Positions 22,702 to 32,349 are shown, counted from the stretch's first letter. The stretch is DNA of 64,000 nucleotides from Amycolatopsis nigrescens CSC17Ta-90 (GCF_000384315.1 NZ_ARVW01000001.1:124001-188000); one strand, 5' to 3'. Translations and numbers: made by a program. Notes: generated by a model from the sequence alone, not told the origin.

Positions 22702-25431
22702 GTGCTGGCTGGCCGCGCCAAGGAGCGCGAGGTGATCGACGCGCTGCTGGAGCGCGCACGGGCCGGGCGCGGCGGCGGCCTGGTGCTGCACGGCGAGCCC
22801 GGCATCGGCAAGAGCGCCCTGCTGGAGTACGCCGCCGGGCGGGCGGCCGGGATGCGGGTGCTGCGCACGGCGGGCGTCGAACCGGAGTCCGACCTCGGCT
22901 ACGCCACCCTGCACCGGCTGCTGCTGCCCGTGCTCGGCTCCCTCGACCGGCTGCCGGAACCGCAGGCCCGCGCGCTGGACGTGGTGTTCGGCCAGGCCGC
23001 CGGGCCGGTGCCGGACCGCTTCCTGGTCGCACTGGCCACCCTGTCCCTGCTGTCCGAGGCCACCGCCGGTGAGCCGCTGCTCTGCCTTGTCGACGACGCG
23101 CACCACGCCGACCCGCCGTCGCTGGACACGCTCGCCTTCGTCGCACGCCGGCTGGACGCGGAGCCGATCGCGCTGATGCTGGCCGCCCGCGCCGACGAGG
23201 GACGGCCGCTGCGCACCGGCGGCCTGATCGACCTGGCGCTGGCCGGACTGGACCGGGAGGCGGCCGAGTCGCTGCTCGCCGAGCACGGCGGCGGCGAGCT
23301 GTCCGCGACCGAGCGCACGCAGCTGCTGCGCGCGACCGCGGGCAACCCGCTGGCCATCCGCGAGCTGCCCGCCGCGGCGCTGCGGCCCGCACTGGTCGCC
23401 GGCCGGGCCGAGCCGCTGCCGCTGGCCGCCGTGCTGCAGCGCGCCTTCCTCGACCGCACGCTGAGCCGGGACCCGGCGGCGCGGTGGCTGTTGCTGCTGA
23501 TCGCGGCGGACGGGACCGGGAACCCCGACACGATCCTGCGCGCGGCCGGTCTCGATGGCCCGGAGCCGTTCGACGAGCTGGACGACCTGGTCACCACCGA
23601 CGGTGCCCGGCTGGGCTTCCGGCATCCGCTGATCCGCTCGGCGATCTACCACGGCGCGGGCCCGGCCGAGCGCCGCCGCGCGCACCGGGCGCTGGCGGAG
23701 GCACTGGCCGGGGAGCCCGCCGAACAGGACCGCCGGGCCTGGCATCTCGGCCAGGCCGCGGACGCCCCGGACGAGCTGGTGGCCGAGGAGCTGGAACGCT
23801 CGGCCGAGCGGGCGAACCAGCGGGCTGGCCAGGCCACCGCGGCCGCCGCACTGGCGCGGGCGGCCGAGCTGAGCACCTCGGACGCGCTGCGGGCCCGGCG
23901 CTCGGTGGCCTCGGCGACCGCCTGGTGGCAGGCCGGTCAGCCGGCCGAGGCCGCCGCGCTGCTGGACCAGGCCGAACGGATCGCGCCGCGGGAGGAGACG
24001 GTCCGGCTGGACACCGCCGGGCTGCGGGCGCTGATCGAGTTGCGCACCGGCGACCCGTCCGACGCGCTGGGCCTGCTGCTGCCGGTGCTCCCGGCGGCTC
24101 TGCGGGCGAAACCGCGGGCGATCAGGCTGCTGATGCTGTTCGGCGAGGCCGGTTTCCACGCGAACGCCGCGCACGCCTGGCGGCAGATCTCCGAGCTGGT
24201 GGAACGGCTTCCGCTCACCGGCCAGGACGTGGACGACGTGCTGGCCAGGCTGTTCCGCGCGGCCTGCCGGGTGCGGGTCGGCGGGGACCCCGGGTTGGAG
24301 CCCGGTGACCTGGCGGCGATCGAGCGGCTGGCCGACCCGGCCAGGCTGGGCTGGGCCGGCGGGATGGCGATGGGGCTGGAGGACCACGACCTGGCCCGGC
24401 GGCTGCACCGCAAGGCCGCCCAGCGGGCCAGGGCGCTCGGCGCGGCCGGCACCCTGGCCTCGGTGCTGGAGTACCTGGTCGCCGACGAGCTGGCGCGCGG
24501 CCGGTTCGACACCGCCGAGGCCAGCGCCGAGGAGGGCTACCGGTTCGCGGTGGAGACCGGCCAGCCGAACACCGCGTGCCGGCACCGGAGTTCGCTGGCC
24601 CTGCTCGCCGCCCTGCGCGGACAGGAGGAACGGGCCCACCGGATCGCCGAGGAGGTGCTGGCCGAGGCGAGCGAGCGGCGGCTGGCCAGCGTGATGGTGT
24701 CCGCGCACCAGGCGCTCGGGCTGCTCGAACTGGCCGCCGGCCGGGCCTCCGAAGCGCTGGCCCAGTTCACCACCATGTACCGCGGCGGGAGCGCCACCCA
24801 TCCGGGGATCGCGCTGTACGCCGTCCCGGATCTGGTCGAGGCCGCCGTCCGCGCCGGTGCGCCTGAACGGGCCATCGAACCGCTGGCCAGGCTCACCGGG
24901 CTGGCCGAGTCGACGAGCGCACCCGAACGCGGCGCGCTCGCCGCGCGCTGCCGGGCGCTGCTGGCCACACCGGGGACGGATGACGCCGAAGCCGCCTTCC
25001 GCCTCGCGCTGGACCTGCACGCCAAGACCGACCGGCCGATGGAGCAGGCCCGTACCGCGCTGCTGTTCGGTGAGCACCTGCGCCGCGAGCGGCGGCGGGC
25101 CGACGCGCGCCACCACCTGCGGGCCGCGCTGGACACCTTCCACCGCCTCGGTGCCTCGGCATGGGCCGCCAGGGCCACCGCCGAGCTGCGCGCCACCGGC
25201 GAGACCACCAGCGGGCACGAGCCGGACGCGCTGGCCGCGCTCACCCCGCAGGAGCAGCGGATCGTGGCCGCGGTCAGCGCCGGGTCGACCAACCGGGAGA
25301 TCGCCGCGCAGTTGTTCCTCAGCCCCCGCACGATCGACTACCACCTGCGGAAGGTCTTCCAGAAGACCTCGGTCGGCTCGCGCGCCGAGCTGGTCCGGCT
25401 GGTCCTCAGCGGCGAGGGGAACTCTCCCTGA
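22702..25431 (+). CDS. LAL-type LuxR-family regulator with AAA ATPase domain
   Basis: The 909-residue protein has an N-terminal P-loop (LHGEPGIGKSALLEYAAG, near residue 33), a Walker B-like LLCLVDDAHHAD near 128, a long helical TPR-like middle and a C-terminal LuxR helix-turn-helix (LTPQEQRIVAAVSAGSTNREIAAQLFLSPRTIDYHLRKVF). This is the LAL (MalT-like) architecture, usually an ATP-dependent activator responding to a small molecule. GTG 22702 starts the LAGRAKEREVI segment expected at the N-terminus. It is divergent from the NTF2/SDR pair with an 81-base gap and probably controls it; no biosynthetic cluster is attached. Confidence 0.93.
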   Translation: MLAGRAKEREVIDALLERARAGRGGGLVLHGEPGIGKSALLEYAAGRAAGMRVLRTAGVEPESDLGYATLHRLLLPVLGSLDRLPEPQARALDVVFGQAAGPVPDRFLVALATLSLLSEATAGEPLLCLVDDAHHADPPSLDTLAFVARRLDAEPIALMLAARADEGRPLRTGGLIDLALAGLDREAAESLLAEHGGGELSATERTQLLRATAGNPLAIRELPAAALRPALVAGRAEPLPLAAVLQRAFLDRTLSRDPAARWLLLLIAADGTGNPDTILRAAGLDGPEPFDELDDLVTTDGARLGFRHPLIRSAIYHGAGPAERRRAHRALAEALAGEPAEQDRRAWHLGQAADAPDELVAEELERSAERANQRAGQATAAAALARAAELSTSDALRARRSVASATAWWQAGQPAEAAALLDQAERIAPREETVRLDTAGLRALIELRTGDPSDALGLLLPVLPAALRAKPRAIRLLMLFGEAGFHANAAHAWRQISELVERLPLTGQDVDDVLARLFRAACRVRVGGDPGLEPGDLAAIERLADPARLGWAGGMAMGLEDHDLARRLHRKAAQRARALGAAGTLASVLEYLVADELARGRFDTAEASAEEGYRFAVETGQPNTACRHRSSLALLAALRGQEERAHRIAEEVLAEASERRLASVMVSAHQALGLLELAAGRASEALAQFTTMYRGGSATHPGIALYAVPDLVEAAVRAGAPERAIEPLARLTGLAESTSAPERGALAARCRALLATPGTDDAEAAFRLALDLHAKTDRPMEQARTALLFGEHLRRERRRADARHHLRAALDTFHRLGASAWAARATAELRATGETTSGHEPDALAALTPQEQRIVAAVSAGSTNREIAAQLFLSPRTIDYHLRKVFQKTSVGSRAELVRLVLSGEGNSP

Positions 25432-25497
25432 GGACGGACGCCGAAGATCCGTCTCCAGCCAGATGACGCGGTCACCCGCGAAAGCGAGAGTGACCCG

Positions 25498-26943
25498 GTG
25501 AAGAAGAACTGGAAGAGCGCGGCCGGAAAACTCACCGGCCTGTCCGCGATCGCCGTACTGGCCGGGTCACTGGCGCTCAGTGGATCGGCGGCAGCCGAAT
25601 CCGGGCCGCCGGTGTCCTGGCACGCCTGCTTCGACGGCCTGGAATGCGGCGCGATCAGCGTTCCCGCCGACTGGGCAAGGCCGGGTTCGGCCAGAATCGC
25701 GGTGGGACTGGGCAAACTGCCCGCCCGTGATCAGTCCAAAAAGGTCGGTACGTTGCTGGTCAACCCCGGCGGGCCGAATCCGGTGCTGTTCGCCCTACCC
25801 GACCTGAAGGCGATGCTGCCGGACCTGACCGAATGGTTCGACGTCGTGGTTTTCGACCCGCGCGGCATGGGCGAGAGCAGCGGCGTCACCTGTCCGTCCC
25901 GGCAACCGGTGGCACCGCAATGGCCACCACCGGACCGGTCCGCCTACCTGAAATACGCCGCGGAGCAACGAAAATTCGCCCTCGGCTGCGCGCGGGAGCT
26001 TGGCCCGTTGCGGGGCAAGCTGAACTCCTGGCAGGTGGCGCACGACATGGACGCGATCCGCGCCGCGCTGCGGCAGCCGAAGCTCAGCTACTTCGGCAAC
26101 TCCTACGGCACCGTCTACGGCCAGGCCTATGCCGAGTTGTTCGGGCACAAGGTGTCCAGGATGTACCTGGACAGCGTGGCCGACCACACCAGCACGGACC
26201 TGTACGACCTGATCGCGCCGAAGGCCGCGCTGCTGGAGGAGACCCTCATCCGGTTCGGCCGGTGGTGCACCGCGGAAACCAGCTGCGCCCTGCACGACCG
26301 GGACGCGCTGGCGGTCTGGGACCGGGTCGTCGCCACCGCCACCCGGCAGCCGATCCCGGCGCCGGGCGCGGGCGACGCCGTCACCGCCGGTCTGTCCACC
26401 ATCATCGGCTCCGGCTCCTCGATGGTCCGGTGGCAGGACACCTGGCCGCTGCTGGCCACCGCACTCGCCGAAGCCGACGCCGGTGACGCCACGAAGTTCG
26501 TTCCGCCGCCGCGGCCGCCCGGCCCGGACCTGCCCGGCGCGGAGCTGATGGGCATGGCCACCTGCGCCGACCTCGATTACGACCTCAGCCACCGACAACT
26601 CAAGGCGGTCGAGCAACGGCTCCGGGAGCACGGCGCCGCGCGGGTCGGCTGGAGCGAGATCTGGAACTCCCTCGGCAGATGCGCCGGAATGCCCAGGATC
26701 GGCACGTTCCCGCCGCATCCGATCGAGCCGCTGAGCACGCCGACACTGCTCGCGAACGGAGCCGCCGACTCCGCGACCCCGCCCGAGCACGGCCGCCGGG
26801 TCGCCGGTCAGCTCGGTGGTCGTCACCTGGTCGCAGAGGGCGGTCATGCCTTGTACCTGACCGGGAACCAGTGTGTACGCCGGCACGCCAACCACTATCT
26901 GGTCACCGGCGAGCTGCCGCCGGACGGCACCACCTGCACCTGA
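25498..26943 (+). CDS. Secreted TAP-type alpha/beta hydrolase (tripeptidyl aminopeptidase-like)
   Basis: The 481-residue protein has a Sec signal peptide (MKKNWKSAAGK, hydrophobic run, cleavage near ALSGSAAA-E). The mature part is an S33-family hydrolase: oxyanion region VNPGGPNP, nucleophile elbow YFGNSYGTVYG, Asp in ANGAADSATPP and His in EGGHALYL, with the TAP-like C-terminal domain carrying that Asp and His. Such enzymes remove short peptides from protein N-termini outside the cell or act as prolyl hydrolases. GTG 25498 is the likely start. A second, related enzyme follows after 23 bases, probably co-transcribed. Confidence 0.88.
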   Translation: MKKNWKSAAGKLTGLSAIAVLAGSLALSGSAAAESGPPVSWHACFDGLECGAISVPADWARPGSARIAVGLGKLPARDQSKKVGTLLVNPGGPNPVLFALPDLKAMLPDLTEWFDVVVFDPRGMGESSGVTCPSRQPVAPQWPPPDRSAYLKYAAEQRKFALGCARELGPLRGKLNSWQVAHDMDAIRAALRQPKLSYFGNSYGTVYGQAYAELFGHKVSRMYLDSVADHTSTDLYDLIAPKAALLEETLIRFGRWCTAETSCALHDRDALAVWDRVVATATRQPIPAPGAGDAVTAGLSTIIGSGSSMVRWQDTWPLLATALAEADAGDATKFVPPPRPPGPDLPGAELMGMATCADLDYDLSHRQLKAVEQRLREHGAARVGWSEIWNSLGRCAGMPRIGTFPPHPIEPLSTPTLLANGAADSATPPEHGRRVAGQLGGRHLVAEGGHALYLTGNQCVRRHANHYLVTGELPPDGTTCT

Positions 26944-26966
26944 TCACCGGTGCTAACGTCGGGCGG

Positions 26967-28427
26967 ATGCGACGCCGCCTGCTGACGGCCGGCGCGGTGG
27001 CGGTGCTGGCGGTGCTGGTACCGACCGCCTGCACCGCGCCACCGCCCGGCCAGTCCCTCGACTGGCGGGACTGCGCGGAATTCGACCGGGGGCAGCCGCA
27101 GCCAGGTGCGCTGGACGTGCCCGGCGTGGAATGCGCCTGGCTGACCGTGCCGCTGGACTACGCGAACCCGGAAGGGGAGACCGCGCGGATCGGCGTTCTG
27201 CGGCACCGGGCGACCGGCCCGAAAGTGGGCACGCTGGTGTGGAGTCCCGGCGGCGGGCTGGACTACGGCATGCGCTCGGCCGCCGCGCTCGCCGGCCAGG
27301 ACACCGAACTGGGCAGGCGGTTCGACCTGATCGGTTTCGACCGGCGCGGCCTGGGCGCCAGCACCCCGACGGTGCGCTGCTACGACGAAACCGACTGGGC
27401 GGCCGACCGGGCCGCCGACCTCGGCAACGCCGCCAAGCTCCGCCGTTACGCCGAGAAGTGCCTGGAGCGCAACGGCCGGGACGTGCTGGCCACCCTCGGC
27501 ACCAGGGAGGTCGCCAAGGACCTCGACCTGCTGCGCGCGGCACTCGGCGAGCGGCGGCTCGACTACTACGGCGCGTCCTCGGGAACCAGGCTCGGCATCA
27601 GCTACGCCGAGCAGTTCCCGGGCAACCTCCGCACCCTGGTGCTGGACAGCCCGATCGGTACCAGCGAACCGGATCCGGTGGACCAGGCCGGCAAGGCGGG
27701 CGCCGCCGCACAACGCTTGTTCGACGAGTTCCTGCGCGACTGCCAGGCTCGGCCGGACTGCCCACTCGGCACGGAACCCGCGCGGGGCACCGAAATCCTG
27801 CCCGCCCTGCTGACCGGCGTGCGCGACCGGCCGGTACCGGCGGACGGGAACCGCACACTGTCCTTTTCGGACTCCGTCACCGCGCTCACCACCGCGCTGG
27901 GCGACCCCGGCCGGTGGGACGCGCTGCGCGCCGGGCTGACCGAGCTGGCCGGCGGCACCGGCACCGGTCTGCTGGCCATCGCCGAGGATGCCTACCGGAA
28001 CAACCTGCCCGGCTACGACCTCGGGAACGCGCTGGTGTGCGTCGACGGCGCGCGCACCAGCCCGTCGACCGCGGCCGTTGCCGACCGGGAGTTCCGCGCC
28101 GCGGCGCCCTTCCTCGCCCCGTACGGCGACACGGTCGGCATGCCCACGGTGTGCCCGTACTGGCCGATTCCGCCGACCTTCGAACCGCACCTGCCGCGGG
28201 CCCCCGGCCTGGCGAGCGCCATGGTGCTCGCCTCGACCGGCGACCACGCCACTCCCTACCAGAACGGGGTCGACGTCGCGCGGGGGCTGAACGCACGGCT
28301 GCTCACCTTCGAAGACCAGCAGCATGTCGCGTACCTGCACAGCACGCCCTGCGTGGACGACACCACCACCCGCTACCTGGTGGACGCGGCCCTTCCCCCG
28401 CAGGACCTCCGCTGCCCTTCCCGGTAG
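26967..28427 (+). CDS. TAP-type alpha/beta hydrolase lipoprotein
   Basis: The 486-residue protein begins MRRRLLTAGAV and has the lipobox LVPTACTA, so it is probably anchored to the membrane exterior. The hydrolase core shows WSPGGGLDYG (oxyanion side), IGFDRRGLGAS, the nucleophile elbow YYGASSGTRLG, the Asp region STGDHATPY and the His region EDQQHVAYL. It is a diverged relative of the preceding secreted enzyme; the two may share peptide substrates from different positions. ATG 26967 was chosen because the signal peptide starts exactly there. It ends one base before the stop of the sensor kinase on the other strand. Confidence 0.87.
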   Translation: MRRRLLTAGAVAVLAVLVPTACTAPPPGQSLDWRDCAEFDRGQPQPGALDVPGVECAWLTVPLDYANPEGETARIGVLRHRATGPKVGTLVWSPGGGLDYGMRSAAALAGQDTELGRRFDLIGFDRRGLGASTPTVRCYDETDWAADRAADLGNAAKLRRYAEKCLERNGRDVLATLGTREVAKDLDLLRAALGERRLDYYGASSGTRLGISYAEQFPGNLRTLVLDSPIGTSEPDPVDQAGKAGAAAQRLFDEFLRDCQARPDCPLGTEPARGTEILPALLTGVRDRPVPADGNRTLSFSDSVTALTTALGDPGRWDALRAGLTELAGGTGTGLLAIAEDAYRNNLPGYDLGNALVCVDGARTSPSTAAVADREFRAAAPFLAPYGDTVGMPTVCPYWPIPPTFEPHLPRAPGLASAMVLASTGDHATPYQNGVDVARGLNARLLTFEDQQHVAYLHSTPCVDDTTTRYLVDAALPPQDLRCPSR

Positions 28428-28428
28428 T

Positions 28429-29841
28429 TCAGGCTCGCGGCAGGGAAAGCCGGAAGGTCGCGCCGGCGCCGGGCGCGGTGTCCAGTTCGAGGGTGCCGTC
28501 GTGTGCGACGGTCAGCGAGTGGGCGATGGCGAGCCCGAGACCGGCCCCGCCGGTGTCGCGGCTGCGCGAGGTGTCGGCGCGGTAGAAGCGTTCGAACACC
28601 TTGGCCGCCTGGTCCGCGTCGAGGCCGGGGCCGTGGTCGCTGATCTCCAGCACCGCCCGGTCCCCCACCGCGCCGACCCCGATCCGGATCGGGCCGCCGG
28701 CCGGGGTGTGCGCGATCGCGTTGCCGACCAGGTTCGCCACCACCTGCCGCAGCCGCGACTCGTCGCCGGTCACCGGCGCGGGCCCCGGTTCGCCGCCGCC
28801 AGGGCCGGTGAGCGTGACCTCGCGGGTGGCGTCCAGGGCGCGCGCGTCGTGCAGCGCGTCGGCAGCGAGCGTGCGCAGGTCCATCGGCTCGAGGCGCGGG
28901 ACCGGCCGTTCGTCCAGCTGGGCCAGCAGCAGCAGGTCGTCCACCAGCCCGGCAAGCCGCTGCGCCTCGCGTTCGATCCGGTCCATCGTGCGGTCCACCT
29001 CGATGCTGTCGCTACCGGCGCCCATCCGGTGCAGTTCGGCGAAACCGCTGATCCCGGCCAGCGGGGTGCGCAGTTCGTGGCTCGCGTCGGCGACGAACCG
29101 CCGCATCCGCGTCTCGGAGGCGGCCCGCGCGGCCACCGCCTGCTCGATCTGGCCGAGCATGCCGTTCAACGCCACGGCGAGGCGACCGACCTCGGTGCCC
29201 GGCGGCGCCAGGTCCGGTACCCGGCGGGATAGATCACCGGCCGCGATGGCCGCCGAGGTCTCCTCGATCCGGCGCAACGGGCGCAGCCCGGCCCGCACCG
29301 CGAACCAGCCGAGGACCGTCAGCAGCGCGAGCACACCGAGCCCGACGAGCACGCAGACCGTCGCCACCTCGGCGACCGTGGCGTCCACCCGGCTGGTCGA
29401 ACCGGCGACCACCACGCTGCCCGGCATATCTGACATGTCAGATACTGCCCTCGGCAGCGCGAGCACCCGCCAGCCCGGCACTTCGAACGGCTGCCCGGCC
29501 CGTTCCGCAACCGCCGCCGAATCCAGCTTCGGCAGCGCGGGCATCGACTCCGGGCGCAGTTCCCGCTCCGGCCTGCCGTCCGGTGCGAGATAGCCGAGGT
29601 AGAGGTCTTCCACCAGGTCCGGTTCCTGGACCGTGCCCTCCGGCCGGAGCCCGGCGAGCTGCCGGAAGACCGGTTCGGGCAGCAGTGACAGCGCCGTGGC
29701 ACCGGCCTGCAGCTGCAGGTCCACCTGTTCCACCAGCGGGCGGCGCAGGGTCGTCAGCACCACCGCGTCGCTGATCATCACCCCGGCGGCCAGCAGGCTC
29801 ACCGTGCTCAGCAGGATCCGCGCCCGCAGCGAACGCCTCAT
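28429..29841 (-). CDS. Sensor histidine kinase (OmpR-partner type)
   Basis: The 470-residue protein has an N-terminal membrane helix (about 8-30), an extracellular sensor region to about 157, a second helix (158-183), a HAMP linker (RPLRRIEETSAAIAAGDLSRRV) and the kinase core. The phospho-acceptor is His255 in ASHELRTPLAGISGF; the N box is VANLVGNAIAHTP, and G boxes DHGPGLD and GGAGLGLAIAHSL follow. It is coupled by ATGA to the response regulator. Inside the sensor-coding DNA is an unusual perfect 18-base palindrome encoding part of SDMSDM (residues 134-139). With the ABC exporter upstream, it likely senses a cell-envelope or antibiotic stress. Confidence 0.93.
   Translation of the reverse strand: MRRSLRARILLSTVSLLAAGVMISDAVVLTTLRRPLVEQVDLQLQAGATALSLLPEPVFRQLAGLRPEGTVQEPDLVEDLYLGYLAPDGRPERELRPESMPALPKLDSAAVAERAGQPFEVPGWRVLALPRAVSDMSDMPGSVVVAGSTSRVDATVAEVATVCVLVGLGVLALLTVLGWFAVRAGLRPLRRIEETSAAIAAGDLSRRVPDLAPPGTEVGRLAVALNGMLGQIEQAVAARAASETRMRRFVADASHELRTPLAGISGFAELHRMGAGSDSIEVDRTMDRIEREAQRLAGLVDDLLLLAQLDERPVPRLEPMDLRTLAADALHDARALDATREVTLTGPGGGEPGPAPVTGDESRLRQVVANLVGNAIAHTPAGGPIRIGVGAVGDRAVLEISDHGPGLDADQAAKVFERFYRADTSRSRDTGGAGLGLAIAHSLTVAHDGTLELDTAPGAGATFRLSLPRA
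29427..29444. repeat. Perfect 18-base palindrome inside the kinase gene
   Basis: TATCTGACATGTCAGATA is fully self-complementary and AT-richer than the coding DNA around it. It resembles a GntR-type operator. It encodes the SDMSDM segment of the sensor domain. Whether it binds a regulator or is chance is unknown. Confidence 0.6.
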
Positions 29842-30512
29842 TCCGGCACGCGCAGCACGTACCCGACCCCGCGCACGGTGTGGATGAGCCGTGGCTCCCG
29901 GTTGTCCACCTTCCGGCGGAGGTAACTGATGTAGGACTCCACGATGCTCGCGTCGCCACCGAAGTCGTAACGCCACACGTGGTGCAGGATCTGCGCCCGT
30001 CCCAGTACCTGCCCGGCGTGCTCGACCAGGTACCGCAACAGGGTGAACTCGGTGGGAGACAAGGAGATCCACCCACCATCGCGGCGCACCCGCCGTCCGG
30101 CCGGGTCCAGTTCCAGGCCGGGCACCGGCTGCGCCGCCCCGGCACCGGCGCGACGGAGGATCGCCCGGATCCTGGCGATCAGCTCCTCCAGCTTGAACGG
30201 CTTCGTGACGTAGTCGTCGGCGCCGCCGGTGAGGCCGGTGACCTTGTCCTCGTCACCGGCGCGGGCGGTCAGGAAGAGCACCGGCGGATGCCGGCCGCCC
30301 GCACGGAGCCGGCGCAGCACCTCGAAGCCGTCCAGATCGGGCAGCATCACGTCGAGCACCACCAGATCGGGCCGGGTACGAGCCGCGGCCTCCAACGCCT
30401 CGGTGCCGGTGGCGGTGGCGCAGACCCGGAAGCCGGCGAAGCGCAGGCTGGCGGCGAGCAGCTCCCGCAGGGTGGGTTCGTCCTCCACCACCAGCAACTC
30501 GGCTTCAGGCAT
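29838..30512 (-). CDS. OmpR/PhoB-family response regulator
   Basis: The 224-residue regulator (from ATG 30512) has a receiver domain: acidic cluster VVEDEP, phospho-acceptor Asp in LVVLDVMLPDLDGF, Thr in VLFLTARAG and Lys in YVTKPFKLEELIAR. The C-terminal winged helix ends SYISYLRRKVDN and IHTVRGVGYVLRV. A TTG 33 bases upstream (30545) would also be in frame and lies inside a tandem repeat; neither start has a clear ribosome site. It is coupled to the kinase downstream and follows the ABC exporter genes by about 50 bases. It probably controls the exporter via the direct repeats at 32350-32370. Confidence 0.92.
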   Translation of the reverse strand: MPEAELLVVEDEPTLRELLAASLRFAGFRVCATATGTEALEAAARTRPDLVVLDVMLPDLDGFEVLRRLRAGGRHPPVLFLTARAGDEDKVTGLTGGADDYVTKPFKLEELIARIRAILRRAGAGAAQPVPGLELDPAGRRVRRDGGWISLSPTEFTLLRYLVEHAGQVLGRAQILHHVWRYDFGGDASIVESYISYLRRKVDNREPRLIHTVRGVGYVLRVPE

Positions 30513-30524
30513 GGCATCGACAAT

Positions 30525-30560
30525 GCCAGACAATCGGCCAGACAACCGGCCAGACGGGCC
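30525..30560. repeat. Three tandem 12-base repeats ahead of the response regulator
   Basis: GCCAGACAATCG, GCCAGACAACCG and GCCAGACGGGCC lie end to end at 30525, 30537 and 30549. They sit between the permease stop and the response-regulator start. A roughly one-turn period is what OmpR-type regulators bind, so an autoregulatory site is possible; a coding or slippage origin cannot be excluded. Confidence 0.55.
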
Positions 30561-30563
30561 GCA

Positions 30564-31361
30564 TCACGCGTCCCTGGTGCGCAACAGCAGGTACCCGGCG
30601 AACAGCACGGCCGCGACGAAACCGCACAGCAGGCCGAACCCGGCCCACGGCGCCAGCGCGTCCGGATCAGGCAGCACGGTGATGATCCGCTCGCCGGCGG
30701 CGCTCGGCCAGTACCGGTTCATCCACTGCGCCCACGCCTCCGGCAGCGCCTGCGCGATCGGCCGGACCAGCAGCGTGAGGGTCACCAGCAGGCTGATCGC
30801 GCCCGCCGTGGACCGCGTCAGCACGCCGAGGCCCAGCCCGAGCAGACCGATCACGACCAGGTACAGCCCGCCGCCGAACACCGCACGCAGCACACCCGGC
30901 TGGTCCAGCGCGGCGTGCGGCACCCCCGCCCCGGCGAAGAACCCCTGGCCGATGAGGAAGGAGGCGAAGGTGATGATCTCGCCGACGACCAGTGCCACGG
31001 CCGCGAACGTCAGGCCCTTGGCGGCGAGCAGGCGACCGCGGCGCGGCACCGCGGCCAGGCTGGTGCGGACCATGCCGGTCGCGTACTCGGAGGTGATCAC
31101 CAGCGTGCCGAGCACACCGATCGCGAGCTGGGCGACGATGAGGCTGGTGAGGCTGACCGCGGTCGGGTCGAAAGCGGCCCTGTCCTCGGCGGTGCCGAGG
31201 TGGTACGCGCCCGCCTGGGCACTGGCCGACAGCGCGCCGACGCCGATGCCGAGCACCATCGTGACGAGCGCGGTGTACCAGGTGGAGCGCAGGCTGCGCA
31301 GCTTGGTCGACTCGGAGCGCAGGACGTGCCCGAAATTGGCCGTCGTGGTGAGCGTGGTCAT
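30564..31361 (-). CDS. ABC-2 type exporter permease
   Basis: The 265-residue protein has six hydrophobic helices and the ABC-2 pattern: a start of VLRSESTKLRSLRSTWYTAL, then IVAQLAIGVLGTLVITSEYATGMVRTSLAAVPRRGRLLAAK, where the ATPase contact loop lies. Such permeases, paired with a single ATPase, export antibiotics or peptides, or give resistance to them. ATG 31361 overlaps the ATPase stop. The two-component genes follow on the same strand. Confidence 0.9.
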   Translation of the reverse strand: MTTLTTTANFGHVLRSESTKLRSLRSTWYTALVTMVLGIGVGALSASAQAGAYHLGTAEDRAAFDPTAVSLTSLIVAQLAIGVLGTLVITSEYATGMVRTSLAAVPRRGRLLAAKGLTFAAVALVVGEIITFASFLIGQGFFAGAGVPHAALDQPGVLRAVFGGGLYLVVIGLLGLGLGVLTRSTAGAISLLVTLTLLVRPIAQALPEAWAQWMNRYWPSAAGERIITVLPDPDALAPWAGFGLLCGFVAAVLFAGYLLLRTRDA

Positions 31362-32275
31362 CAGGCCACCCCGAATTCGACGGCGTCGCGGGTCAGCTCC
31401 ATGAAGGCGTCCTCGAGCGAGGTCCGCCGCGGGGACAGCTCGGCCAGTGCGATCCCGTGGCCGGCGGCGAGGCCGCCGATCTCCGCGGCGGTCAGCCCTT
31501 CCACCACCAGCGCACCGTCCACTGTGGAGTCAAGGTGGGTGGCCACCGGCCGCAGCAGGCCGGCCAGCCCGTCCTGGTCGGCACTGCGCACCAGCACCGA
31601 CCGGTCGGAGTTCGCGTCCAGGAACTCGGTGATCCCGGTGTCCGCGATCAGCCTGCCCTTTCCGATCACGATGAGGTGGTCGGCGGTCAGCGCCATCTCG
31701 CTCATCAGGTGGCTGGAGACGAGCACCGTGCGCCCTTCGGCAGCCAGTTTCCGCATCAGGGTCCGGATCCAGCGGATGCCCTCGGGATCGAGGCCGTTGA
31801 CCGGCTCGTCGAACATCAGCACCCCGGGGTCGCCGAGCAGCGCGGCGGCGATGCCGAGCCGCTGGCTCATGCCGAGCGAGAACCCGCCCGCCGCCTTGCC
31901 GCCCGCTTCGGACAGCCCCACCGCGTCGAGCACCTCGCGCACCCGGCGCGCGGGGATCCCGTTGCTCTGCGCCAGGCAGAGCAGGTGGTGGTAGGCGGTG
32001 CGGTTCGGGTGCACGGCCTTCGCGTCGAGCAGCGCGCCCACCGCGTGCAGCGGCGCGGGCAGTCCGGCGTAGCTCCGGCCCGCCACGGTCACCGTGCCGG
32101 CGCTCGGTACGTCCAGGCCGAGGATCATCCGCATGGTGGTGGTTTTGCCGGCCCCGTTCGGCCCGAGGAACCCGGTGACCACCCCCGGTCGGACGGCGAA
32201 GGTCAGCTCGTCGACGGCGAGCTTGCCGCGAAAACGTTTGGTGAGGCCGCGGGCCTCGATAGTCGCTGTACTCAT
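31361..32275 (-). CDS. ABC-2 exporter ATP-binding protein
   Basis: The 304-residue protein has the full ATPase set: Walker A GFLGPNGAGKTTTMRMILG, signature FSLGMSQRLGIAAALLGDP, Walker B VLMFDEPVNGLDP and a switch His in VLVSSHLMSEM. The C-terminal part (from about 215) is the variable domain of drug-export ATPases of the DrrA/BcrA kind. ATG 32275 was chosen because it directly precedes the conserved TATIEARGLTKRF. The neighbours are its permease and a two-component system; the DNA 75-95 bases upstream of its start carries regulator-type repeats. Confidence 0.92.
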   Translation of the reverse strand: MSTATIEARGLTKRFRGKLAVDELTFAVRPGVVTGFLGPNGAGKTTTMRMILGLDVPSAGTVTVAGRSYAGLPAPLHAVGALLDAKAVHPNRTAYHHLLCLAQSNGIPARRVREVLDAVGLSEAGGKAAGGFSLGMSQRLGIAAALLGDPGVLMFDEPVNGLDPEGIRWIRTLMRKLAAEGRTVLVSSHLMSEMALTADHLIVIGKGRLIADTGITEFLDANSDRSVLVRSADQDGLAGLLRPVATHLDSTVDGALVVEGLTAAEIGGLAAGHGIALAELSPRRTSLEDAFMELTRDAVEFGVA

Positions 32276-32349
32276 GGACCCGAGACTCACCAGCCCGGGT
32301 AACGCCGAGCTGGGCACCTTCCCGCCGCGAGGCCGGTGACTTGGCGCGG

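Noticed and set aside
22630..25344. 904-residue frame on the minus strand opposite the LAL regulator
   Set aside because: Composition is that of a shadow (Gln, Gly, Arg-rich). The plus strand carries clear Walker and LuxR motifs.
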